From an uncultured Prevotellaceae bacterium (GTDB taxonomy: Bacteria; Bacteroidota; Bacteroidia; Bacteroidales; Bacteroidaceae), in NCBI GenBank assembly GCA_902781315.1, contig CACZIT010000010.1, positions 62,001 through 126,000 on the forward strand: a stretch of DNA of 64,000 nucleotides. The letters are read 5' to 3'. Position 1 is the first letter of the stretch. Each line of letters begins with the position of its first letter. Of this stretch, positions 34,012 to 41,395 are shown in pieces. The translations under genes were made by a program, and so were the position numbers. Under the pieces are notes generated by a model. That model was not told where the DNA came from and ran no database searches. It worked only from the letters and a program-made list of their open reading frames with translations.

Positions 34012-35067
34012 ATGGAAAGAAACTATTGGATACATCGTATCAGTCACATTGCTGAAATTTCGTACCCTCTGCTTGATGCCGGCTATCTGAGCTATGGGTG
34101 GAGTGACTTTGAAGAAAATGGTTTTATTGAAGGGGTGCGTGGTGATAATGGTTGGGCATATATAGAGGAGCAATTCAAGTTGAAGTGGGGTGAACTTTCC
34201 AGAGGAAGGTACCAACTGTGGAACTTTATTAAGGAGATGAAATCTGGCGATTGGGTTGTAGTGCCAACTTATGGGGCCTTCTCAGTTTATGAACTATTGG
34301 ACGATGAGCCAATAATGGTAAAGGATATTAAAGATGTCATCATTAAAAATTGGAACGAAGAAGTTGTGCTTAGAGACAATGACGGTTATTTGATAGATAA
34401 AGAAAAGAACCGAATTGATCTTGGTTTTGCTAGACGCGTTAGGCTGATTCAAAAAGACATCTCCAGGTACGATTATGCAGACAGTGATTTAACATCAAGG
34501 ATGAAGGTCAGGCAGACTAATGTTTGTATAACTGATTTGGGACAAAATATTATTAAGGCAATAGAAAATTTCCAGAAAACCAAGCCTATTCGTTTTAGAA
34601 ACGAGATTAACGAGGTGGTTCCTAGCATCCGCTCAATCATCCAAACGAAGTTGAATCCAGATAAATTTGAAAATCTTATAAAATGGTATTTTGAGAGAGT
34701 AGGTGCCAGTTCTGTAGTTATTCCTCCCAAAAATCCATCAAGCAAAGTGGATTACGAGGATGTCGATGTCATTGCTACTTTTGATTTATTGAAAACTATC
34801 TATTATGTTCAAGTCAAACACTATCGTGGAGAAACAAGTTCTTGGGGTGCTGAACAGATAGCACATCTTAAAGAATTGGCTGCCATGAAGGATGACAGAC
34901 TTGACGACGGCTATACAAAGGTTTATTGGCTTTTATCATCTTCTGAACTATTTTCAGAGGAATGTATTAATAAGGCTAAAGAGACTAACGTTCAGCTGAT
35001 TGACGGCAATACTTTTTCTTCAATGCTCTTGGATGCAGGATTTCTTGGCGTTGGCGATGTTCTATAA
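34012..35067 (+). CDS. Mrr-type restriction endonuclease with N-terminal reader-like domain
   Basis: A 351-residue protein. Residues 1-130 (YWIHRISHIAEISYPLLDAG, KSGDWVVVPTYGAFSVYEL) form a PUA-like domain as found on some type IV restriction enzymes. Residues 215-345 form a restriction-endonuclease fold of the Mrr_cat type: LNPDKFENLIKWYFERVGA, then Asp in DVDVIA and the QVK of YYVQVKHYRG, the catalytic D...QxK pair. The predicted role is cleavage of DNA carrying modified bases. No methyltransferase is present, consistent with type IV action. AT-rich, probably transferred. It is the last gene of the cassette, converging on the thioesterase gene. Confidence 0.82.
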   Translation: MERNYWIHRISHIAEISYPLLDAGYLSYGWSDFEENGFIEGVRGDNGWAYIEEQFKLKWGELSRGRYQLWNFIKEMKSGDWVVVPTYGAFSVYELLDDEPIMVKDIKDVIIKNWNEEVVLRDNDGYLIDKEKNRIDLGFARRVRLIQKDISRYDYADSDLTSRMKVRQTNVCITDLGQNIIKAIENFQKTKPIRFRNEINEVVPSIRSIIQTKLNPDKFENLIKWYFERVGASSVVIPPKNPSSKVDYEDVDVIATFDLLKTIYYVQVKHYRGETSSWGAEQIAHLKELAAMKDDRLDDGYTKVYWLLSSSELFSEECINKAKETNVQLIDGNTFSSMLLDAGFLGVGDVL

Positions 35068-35096
35068 CAGCGTAATAAGACAAAAATGATCACCCG

Positions 35097-35804
35097 TCAC
35101 TCCTTGAACTCCACGATGGCACTTGCCTCGCTGCCGATGGCGAGGGCTACGACGATGGTGTCGGCGGCGACGTGGTAGACCGTCGGCGTGAGCGTGTCGC
35201 CCAGCTTTGCCGGTATCCTATATTCCACGCGCAGGCCACGCACCTCGAAGTCCTCGGGCAGCAGCTCCATCGCCATGCGGATGTAGTTGGCATTGTTCAC
35301 GTGGCGGTTGTAGTCGATGTCGGCCCGCATCACGCGAATGGGCTCCAGCACCTCACCACCCTCGCGGGGCAGAATGATGCGGCGGTCGCCGTAAGTCATG
35401 TCGAGCTGAGGTTCCAGCGTCATCGAGCTGATGGTGGCATCGTCGACGCGCTTCAGCTTCCCGGTGGTCTTGTCGACGAAGGCTCCCATGCTCCACGTGC
35501 GGTAGCAGGGCTTCCCTTCGGCGTCGTAGATGAAGGTGTTGCGGAAACCGTACATCGGTTTCATGCCGTAGACGGAGGTGGAAACGGTGAGCTGCTCCTT
35601 GAATATAGGTACGCGAATCACTTCCACCTGCCTGGATGCCAGCAGTTGAGCCATGTTCTGCTCGGCGAAATATTGCTGCACACCGGGTTCTGAGTCAATC
35701 CACATCTCGGAACAGTCCTGCATCATCTGCAGGGCGGAAAAGAGTTTCAGTCGGCCTTCGCTGTCGCAGGCGCTCGTCGTCACTTTATACGTTAGGCTAT
35801 ACAT
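35097..35804 (-). CDS. Acyl-ACP thioesterase
   Basis: A 235-residue double hot-dog thioesterase starting MYSLTYKVTTSACDSEGR. It hydrolyses acyl-ACP to release fatty acids. The N-terminal hot-dog holds LFSALQMMQDCSEMWID; the second has MRADIDYNRHVNNANYIRMA, the conserved D-N-H active-site segment of this family. A longer in-frame ORF to 36050 is only translation of the hairpin array. The -7 box TAATTTTG is at 36093-36086, so the whole array (35824-36073) would be a leader of about 275 nt. Confidence 0.9.
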   Translation of the reverse strand: MYSLTYKVTTSACDSEGRLKLFSALQMMQDCSEMWIDSEPGVQQYFAEQNMAQLLASRQVEVIRVPIFKEQLTVSTSVYGMKPMYGFRNTFIYDAEGKPCYRTWSMGAFVDKTTGKLKRVDDATISSMTLEPQLDMTYGDRRIILPREGGEVLEPIRVMRADIDYNRHVNNANYIRMAMELLPEDFEVRGLRVEYRIPAKLGDTLTPTVYHVAADTIVVALAIGSEASAIVEFKE

Positions 35805-35823
35805 TTTTAGAGTTGAGAGTTTA

Positions 35824-36073
35824 GAGTTCTTTCTCCGCTTTGCTACGAAAGCGCGCCTGCGGCGCTGTTGAGAGGCGCCTGCGGCGCAGTTGAGAGGCGC
35901 TTCGCGCAGTTGAGAGGCGCCTGCGGCGCGGTTGAGAAGCTGCTGCGCAGCGGTTGAAAGGCGCGCCGAGCGGAGAGCTCTGAACGGCGACGCAGTCGCT
36001 TTGAACCGCGCGAAGCGCATTGAACCATTTGAACCGCTGCGCAGCAGCATTGAACGGCGACGCAGTCGCTTTT
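35824..36073 (-). repeat. Modular hairpin array 1, in the thioesterase leader
   Basis: Read on the plus strand, 35824-35980 consists of an end block GTTCTTTCTCCGCTTTGCTA, then about 22-nt units: hairpin X (GGCGCCTGCGGCGC), X, Y (GGCGCTTCGCGC), X, Z (AGCTGCTGCGCAGC), each followed by (A/G/T)GTTGAGA or GGTTGAAA, and an end GAGCGGAGAG. Further palindromes (GGCGACGCAGTCGC twice, GCGCGAAGCGC, GCTGCGCAGC) with TTGAAC linkers run to 36073. Both ends match array 2 at 46821-46974 with a different unit order. Confidence 0.85.
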
Positions 36074-36154
36074 AAAATTCGCCTGCAAAATTACAAATTA
36101 TCCAGGAAATAAGAGTGTCCGTTATTTCCCCATTATTGCTTGCTTTGTGACAAC

Positions 36155-36204
36155 AAAAAGCCTCTTGCCCTTTTCCCATTGCCGCGAAACGGCAGGGCAA
36201 GGGG
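36155..36204 (-). terminator. Terminator of the small lipoprotein gene
   Basis: On the minus strand CCCCTTGCCC pairs with GGGCAAGAGG around an inner TGCCG-TTTCG-CGGCA hairpin, followed by CTTTTT. Confidence 0.6.
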
Positions 36205-36266
36205 ACTAAAGGGCTATGCCTTCAGGGTTTTGAAGTAATGGGCAATGGTCTGCCGGAATCATCCGG

Positions 36267-36662
36267 CTACTGCCGCTTGTAGTATGAGAAACGGGAACTG
36301 AGCAGGGGGAGCATCATCATGCCGTCTTTCGAGACTAAGAAAATGTCTGGCCCTTTGCTCTTGTCAGTGTACCACACGGTGTAGACCGTGTCATAGCCTT
36401 CGTAGGGGGGAAACTCTTTCTCCTCCTTCCACGTGTAGGTGAAGTCGATGTGCTGGGGCTTTCCATCCGAGATATATTCACGGTAGCCGGTGCCATTGCT
36501 GCGGAAAACCAGGACGTCTCTGAGTTCACCCTCGCCTTGCACCCATTTGCCAACGAGCAAACAGGTGTCCTGACTGTTCTGCACTTCGTCGTCGTCGCTG
36601 CATGCAGCAAGGCAGAGGCTCAGCAGCAACAGGCTCATAGCGATCATCCATTTTGTTTTCAT
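36267..36662 (-). CDS. Small lipoprotein with lipocalin-like domain
   Basis: A 131-residue protein. The lipobox is LCLAAC (Cys about residue 21) followed by a SDDDE linker typical of Bacteroidales lipoproteins that may reach the surface. The mature part (LVGKWVQGEGELRDVLVFRS, IDFTYTWKEEKEF) has the short beta-strand pattern of lipocalin-like domains common in this order. Ligand unknown. The upstream in-frame extension to 36827 is not credible because signal and lipobox start at 36662. It is divergent from cysS and followed by a terminator. Confidence 0.75.
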   Translation of the reverse strand: MKTKWMIAMSLLLLSLCLAACSDDDEVQNSQDTCLLVGKWVQGEGELRDVLVFRSNGTGYREYISDGKPQHIDFTYTWKEEKEFPPYEGYDTVYTVWYTDKSKGPDIFLVSKDGMMMLPLLSSRFSYYKRQ

Positions 36663-36834
36663 ACGCTCAGTTGATTGTTTGTTTGAAAAAATAAGCAGAT
36701 TTCTATTAATGGAACTGCGAAAACGGGAAAAACTTGCACGGGAAATGAAAAAAAACGACGAAAGGGCGGTTTTTTGCCTATATTTTTTGTAATTTTGCAA
36801 CCACTGATAAACATTTTTTTTCAACAATCAATAT

Positions 36835-38346
36835 ATGGAACAGAAGAAGCAAGTATTGCTGGTTTACAACACGCTGACGCGACAGAAGGAACGTTTCGAA
36901 CCGCTGCACGCCCCGAACGTGGGTATGTATGTGTGCGGTCCTACGGTATATGGCGACCCGCATCTGGGTCATGCCCGCCCGGCCATCACTTTCGACATCG
37001 TATTCCGCTACCTGAAGCACCTGGGCTACAAGGTGCGCTACGTGAGGAACATCACCGACGTGGGCCACTTGGAGCACGATGCCGACGAGGGCGACGACAA
37101 GATAGCAAAGAAGGCACGGCTGGAGCAGCTGGAGCCGATGGAGATTGCGCAGTACTACACGAACCGCTACCACCAGGCCATGGACGCGCTGGGCGTGCTG
37201 CGCCCGTCGATAGAGCCGCATGCCACGGGCCACATCATCGAACAGCAGCAGCTGGTGAAGCAGATTCTGGACAACGGCTTTGCTTATGAGTCGAACGGTT
37301 CGATTTACTTCGACATCGAGGCTTACAACAAGAAATATCACTACGGCATCCTCTCAGGCCGTTCGCTGGAGAACACGCTCGACGAGAGCCGCTCGCTGGC
37401 AGGCATCGGCGAGAAGCACAACCAGGCCGACTTCGCCCTGTGGAAGAAGGCACAGCCCGAGCACATCATGCGCTGGCCCTCGCCTTGGAGCGACGGCTTC
37501 CCCGGCTGGCACTGCGAGTGCACGGCGATGGGACGCAAGTATCTGGGTGAGCAGTTCGACATTCACGGCGGCGGCATGGACTTGGTGTTCCCGCACCACG
37601 AATGCGAGATTGCCCAGGCCGTGGCATCGATGGGTCATCAGGCCGTGAAGTACTGGATGCACAACAATATGATCACCATCAACGGACAGAAGATGGGCAA
37701 GTCGCTGGGCAACTTCATCACGCTGGAGCAGTTCTTCACCGGCAAGCACGAGTTGCTGTCGCAGGCCTACTCGCCGATGACCATCCGCTTCTTCATACTC
37801 TCGGCCCACTACCGCTCGACGGTGGACTTCTCCGACGAAGCCCTGCAGGCTTCGCAGAAGGGCTTGGAGCGCCTGATGGACGGACTGAAGAACCTCGACC
37901 GCGTGCAGCCTGCCGCACAGTGCGACAAGGAGACGGAGCAGTTTGTGAAGTCGCTGCGCCAGCGCTGCTACGACGCCATGAACGACGACCTGATGACGCA
38001 GCTCGTGGTGAGCTATCTGTTTGAGGCCTGCACGGTGGTGAACAAACTCGTTGACCACAAGGCAACCATCTGCGCCGACTGCCTGGAAGAGCTGAAGCAG
38101 ACCATGCACCTCTTCGCCGAAGACCTGCTGGGTCTCTCAACTCACAACTCTCAACTCTCAACTGGCGGTAACGCCGCCCGCGAGGAAGCTTTCGGCAAGG
38201 TGGTTGACATGGTGCTCGACCTGCGTGCCAAAGCCAAGGCTGCCAAGGACTGGGCCACCAGCGACCATATCCGCGATGAGCTCGCCGCCCTGGGATTCGA
38301 GGTGAAGGACACCAAGGACGGGGCAACGTGGAAGCTGAACAAGTAA
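36835..38346 (+). CDS. cysS: Cysteinyl-tRNA synthetase
   Basis: A 503-residue class I synthetase charging tRNA-Cys. The HIGH motif is HLGH (43-46, in [10 protein letters not shown]), the KMSKS motif is KMGKS in [10 protein letters not shown], and zinc-ligand Cys34 and the [10 protein letters not shown] segment are present. A -7 box TAATTTTG (in 36791-36801) precedes it. Residues 433-443 (STHNSQLST) are encoded by the simple repeat CTCAACTCACAACTCTCAAC inserted in the linker to the anticodon-binding domain. The next gene begins with GTG directly after the stop. Confidence 0.97.
   Translation: MEQKKQVLLVYNTLTRQKERFEPLHAPNVGMYVCGPTVYGDPHLGHARPAITFDIVFRYLKHLGYKVRYVRNITDVGHLEHDADEGDDKIAKKARLEQLEPMEIAQYYTNRYHQAMDALGVLRPSIEPHATGHIIEQQQLVKQILDNGFAYESNGSIYFDIEAYNKKYHYGILSGRSLENTLDESRSLAGIGEKHNQADFALWKKAQPEHIMRWPSPWSDGFPGWHCECTAMGRKYLGEQFDIHGGGMDLVFPHHECEIAQAVASMGHQAVKYWMHNNMITINGQKMGKSLGNFITLEQFFTGKHELLSQAYSPMTIRFFILSAHYRSTVDFSDEALQASQKGLERLMDGLKNLDRVQPAAQCDKETEQFVKSLRQRCYDAMNDDLMTQLVVSYLFEACTVVNKLVDHKATICADCLEELKQTMHLFAEDLLGLSTHNSQLSTGGNAAREEAFGKVVDMVLDLRAKAKAAKDWATSDHIRDELAALGFEVKDTKDGATWKLNK
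38131..38163 (+). repeat. CTCAACT simple repeat inside cysS
   Basis: CTCTCAACTCACAACTCTCA and the following ACTCTCAACTGG are the same words that occur in intergenic tracts at 46979-47053. Here they are translated as [11 protein letters not shown]. The position is a solvent-exposed linker, so it is likely tolerated. Confidence 0.75.
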
Positions 38347-40464
38347 GTGAAAAGCATCGTATTCTGCGTGCTGCTCAGTCTGTTGCCGATGGTGCTGGCA
38401 GCACAGACGAACCATGAGGAGCATGCCGACTGGCAACAGCTGATGGAGCAGCTGATGGACCTCGACGACGACGAGAGCGGCGAGGCCTGGGAGCAGCAGT
38501 ACGAGCAACTGGCCGACCTCTACGAGCAGAAGATAGACCTTGCTACGGCCACACGTGAGGAGTTGGAGCAACTGCCTTTCCTCCGTGCCGAGCAAGTGGA
38601 GCAACTCTGCGAATACCTCTATCGCTACGGGCCCATGCAGAGTCTTGGCGAACTGGCCATGATAGAGAGCCTGGATGCCCAGACGCGGCAACTGCTCGCG
38701 CAGTTTGTCAAGTTAGGGACCGCTACCACCGCCAGACCTGCCTCATCCCTTCAGAAACGAGGGGACCAGAAGGCTTCTGCTTACAACGATTCCGTTTACA
38801 ACAGAAAGCAACCGTTCTTCCCCTCAGGAGAAACGAAAGGCGGGCTGCTCCTCACCGCACGCATACCTTTCTACGAACGTCGTGGCGATAAGAATGGCTA
38901 CTTGGGCTATCCTTATCGCCACACTTTGCGCTATACGATGAACCTCAACCGCCACCTGCGATTCGGGTTGGTGGGGGCTCAGGACAGCGGCGAACCTTTC
39001 TTTTCTAACAAAAACACGCTGGGCTACGACCATTATTCTTTTTACGCGCAGGCCCGACGACTGGGACGATTGAAGACGCTCGTCGTCGGACATTATCGCT
39101 TGCGGTTAGGATTGGGGGGGGTAATTTGCAATAATCTTTATTTAGGAAAACTCTCTATGTTCGACCGCGTGGGGCGCATCACGACCGCCATCACGCCCCA
39201 CTCGTCGCGCATGTCGGCCAACTATCTGCAAGGTGCTGCCGCCACGATAGCGCTGAGTGGCGACCTCGACCTGACGGCTTTTGTCTCTTATAGGAAGATA
39301 GATGCCACGTTGGCGGGCGACTCGGCCATCCGCACGCGGCTCGCGACGGGCTACCACCGCACGCCGTCGGAAATGGAGCGCAAGAACAATGCCTCGGAGT
39401 GGCTCATGGGTGGCAGGCTGAGCTGGCAGCACGGCCACTGGCAGGCCGGACTGACGGCGCTGGCCAATGGCTACGACCTGCCGCTGCAGGGTGTCAGTGA
39501 AGTGGGGCAGGGGACAAGCAGCTATCGTGCCATCTATCCCGAAGGCAAGACGTTTGGAAACGTGGGCATAGACTACGGCTACCACGGGCGGCGACTGTCG
39601 CTGAGTGGTGAGACCGCCATCGACAAAGAGGGTGCGCTGGCTACCATCAACACGCTGAGCTTCCGCCCTGTGGCCACGCTGAGGCTGATGGCTGTGCAGC
39701 GTTTTTATAGCTACCACTACCACGCGCTGCATGCTTCGAGTTTCGGCGAGAGTGGCAACGTGCAGAACGAAAGCGGTGTGCTGCTGGGGGCCACGTGGCA
39801 GGCTGCGCCCCATCTGCAGTTGCTCGCCTATACCGACTACGCCTATTTTCCTTGGGCCCGCTATCAGGTGTCGCAGTCGTCGCATGCCACCGACCACCTG
39901 CTGCAACTGCGCTGGCGCCATCGGCAACTGACATTGCTGGCGCGCTACCGTCTGCGTCTGCAACAGCGTGACGACAGTTCCGTTGAAACCGACGGCATCC
40001 CGCCACTCGTCACCCGCTCGCAGCACCGGCTGCGCCTGGCTGTGGGCTACGATCTTGGAAGACTAACCACCCGCACGCAACTCGATGCAGCCTTCAGCCA
40101 CACCCCTCATCAAGCCACGACGGCCACCAATAGCCGGGGCTGGATGCTGGGGCAAACGGCCGACTACCGTTGGCGTCGCTTGATGCTTAGTGTCCACGTG
40201 GCCTATTTCCACACCGACGACTACGACAGCCGCCTCTATGCCTACGAGCGTAACCTGCGCTATGCCTTTTCCTTCCCGGCCTACTTCGACCACGGTCTCC
40301 GCGGTGCGCTTTATGCCAGCTACTCCCTCGGCCGCCACTTCACGGCAGCAGCGAAACTCTCCACCACGCACTACTTCGACCGCAGCACCATTGGCACGGG
40401 ACTGCAGCAGATAGATGGCAGCACGCAGACGGATCTGGAACTGCAACTGGGATGGAGGCTGTAG
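38347..40464 (+). CDS. Exported helix-hairpin-helix protein with beta-barrel-like C-terminus
   Basis: A 705-residue protein starting at GTG 38347, immediately after the cysS stop; residues 1-20 (KSIVFCVLLSLLPMVLAAQ) are a signal peptide. Residues 55-120 contain a ComEA-like helix-hairpin-helix (ATREELEQLPFLRAEQVEQL, SLGELAMIESLD). The remaining 550 residues are beta-rich with many aromatic strands (RLGRLKTLVVGHYRLRLGLG), as expected for an outer-membrane barrel. This fusion is widespread in Bacteroidetes, with no assigned role; DNA binding at the cell surface is only a possibility. Confidence 0.82.
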   Translation: MKSIVFCVLLSLLPMVLAAQTNHEEHADWQQLMEQLMDLDDDESGEAWEQQYEQLADLYEQKIDLATATREELEQLPFLRAEQVEQLCEYLYRYGPMQSLGELAMIESLDAQTRQLLAQFVKLGTATTARPASSLQKRGDQKASAYNDSVYNRKQPFFPSGETKGGLLLTARIPFYERRGDKNGYLGYPYRHTLRYTMNLNRHLRFGLVGAQDSGEPFFSNKNTLGYDHYSFYAQARRLGRLKTLVVGHYRLRLGLGGVICNNLYLGKLSMFDRVGRITTAITPHSSRMSANYLQGAAATIALSGDLDLTAFVSYRKIDATLAGDSAIRTRLATGYHRTPSEMERKNNASEWLMGGRLSWQHGHWQAGLTALANGYDLPLQGVSEVGQGTSSYRAIYPEGKTFGNVGIDYGYHGRRLSLSGETAIDKEGALATINTLSFRPVATLRLMAVQRFYSYHYHALHASSFGESGNVQNESGVLLGATWQAAPHLQLLAYTDYAYFPWARYQVSQSSHATDHLLQLRWRHRQLTLLARYRLRLQQRDDSSVETDGIPPLVTRSQHRLRLAVGYDLGRLTTRTQLDAAFSHTPHQATTATNSRGWMLGQTADYRWRRLMLSVHVAYFHTDDYDSRLYAYERNLRYAFSFPAYFDHGLRGALYASYSLGRHFTAAAKLSTTHYFDRSTIGTGLQQIDGSTQTDLELQLGWRL

Positions 40465-40499
40465 CGCCTGTGGCGCGGTAGAGAGAGTTGTTATTCTCC

Positions 40500-41159
40500 T
40501 CAAAGATATTGCATCAGGATGTCCCAAACGGCGATGATGTGGCAGACGGAACCGGCGAGGACGAAGAAATGGAAAACCGTGTGCATGAAGCGGCGTCGGT
40601 GGAGCGAATAGAACAGGGCACCAGTGATGTAGCAGACGCCTTCGGCAATGATCCACGCGACGGCAGCCGTGCTGACACAGTCGAGTAGGGGCTTGAAGGC
40701 GACGAGCACGGAGAGTCCCATCAGGCAGAAGCAAATGGTTTCGAGGTTGCTATGGTCTTGCAACTTGCGAAACGAAACGATGGTGCCCGCAATGGCGGCC
40801 GCCCACACAAAAGCGAAGAGTGCCCATCCCCAGAGTCCTTGGTCGCGCATGGCAACGAGCGTGATGGGTGAATAGGAGCCCGCGATGTGCCAGTAGATGG
40901 CGGCGTGGTCCCACTTGCGCAGCCGTTCCTTCCACGGGTTTGTGGGACTGAGGGCGTGGTAGGCAGTGGAGGCCACATAGCTGCCGAGCATGCCGAAGAG
41001 GTAGAGCGACACGCCGAGCGTGGCCCAACCGTTTTCGTGGCGTGCTGCCCAAACAATGAACAGCGTGCCAACGACAACGGCCAACGCAATGCCGGCGGCA
41101 TGACTCCAGGAATTCCAGAGTTCCTCGGCACGGGTGTACAGGTGTCCTCTTTTCGTCAT
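40500..41159 (-). CDS. Hemolysin III / PAQR-family membrane protein
   Basis: A 219-residue, seven-helix protein of the YqfA/hemolysin III family. Conserved PAQR positions are NSWSHAAG, STAYHAL, KWDHAAIYWHIAGSY and the C-terminal MHTVFHFFVLAGSVCHI, whose His and Asp residues form a metal site and suggest ceramidase-like or lipid hydrolase chemistry. It is last in a minus-strand series (GH20, MgtC, RNase R, this gene). A 200-bp simple-sequence tract separates it from RNase R, so co-transcription is uncertain. Confidence 0.9.
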   Translation of the reverse strand: MTKRGHLYTRAEELWNSWSHAAGIALAVVVGTLFIVWAARHENGWATLGVSLYLFGMLGSYVASTAYHALSPTNPWKERLRKWDHAAIYWHIAGSYSPITLVAMRDQGLWGWALFAFVWAAAIAGTIVSFRKLQDHSNLETICFCLMGLSVLVAFKPLLDCVSTAAVAWIIAEGVCYITGALFYSLHRRRFMHTVFHFFVLAGSVCHIIAVWDILMQYL

Positions 41160-41164
41160 GTTTT

Positions 41165-41395
41165 TTTAAAGGAGTCCAAGGAGTCCAAGGAGTCCAGGGA
41201 GTTTCAAGGAGGTTCAAGGAGTCCAAGGAGTTTCAAGGAGTCCAAGGAGTTTCAAGGAGTCCAAGGAGTTCAAGACATTTCTCTTGCCCCTTACCTCTTA
41301 CCTCTTACCTCTTACCTCTTACCTCTTACCTCTTACCTCTTACCTCTTACTTATTACCTATTACCTATTACCTCTCCCCTCTCCCCTCTCAATCG
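41165..41395. repeat. Simple-sequence tract (AAGGAGTCC and TTACCTCT words) running into the RNase R gene
   Basis: About ten degenerate copies of (T)CAAGGAGT(C/T) at 41165-41272 are followed by eight copies of TTACCTCT (41289-41349), then TTACCTA and CCCCTCTC words. The last part encodes the RNase R C-terminus and stop. The same AAGGAGTTC words recur at 46737-46770. Confidence 0.9.

Noticed and set aside
35843-36088. N-terminal extension of the thioesterase or a separate small protein
   Set aside because: The residues come from translating hairpin-array units; the enzyme domain begins at MYSLTYKV (35804).
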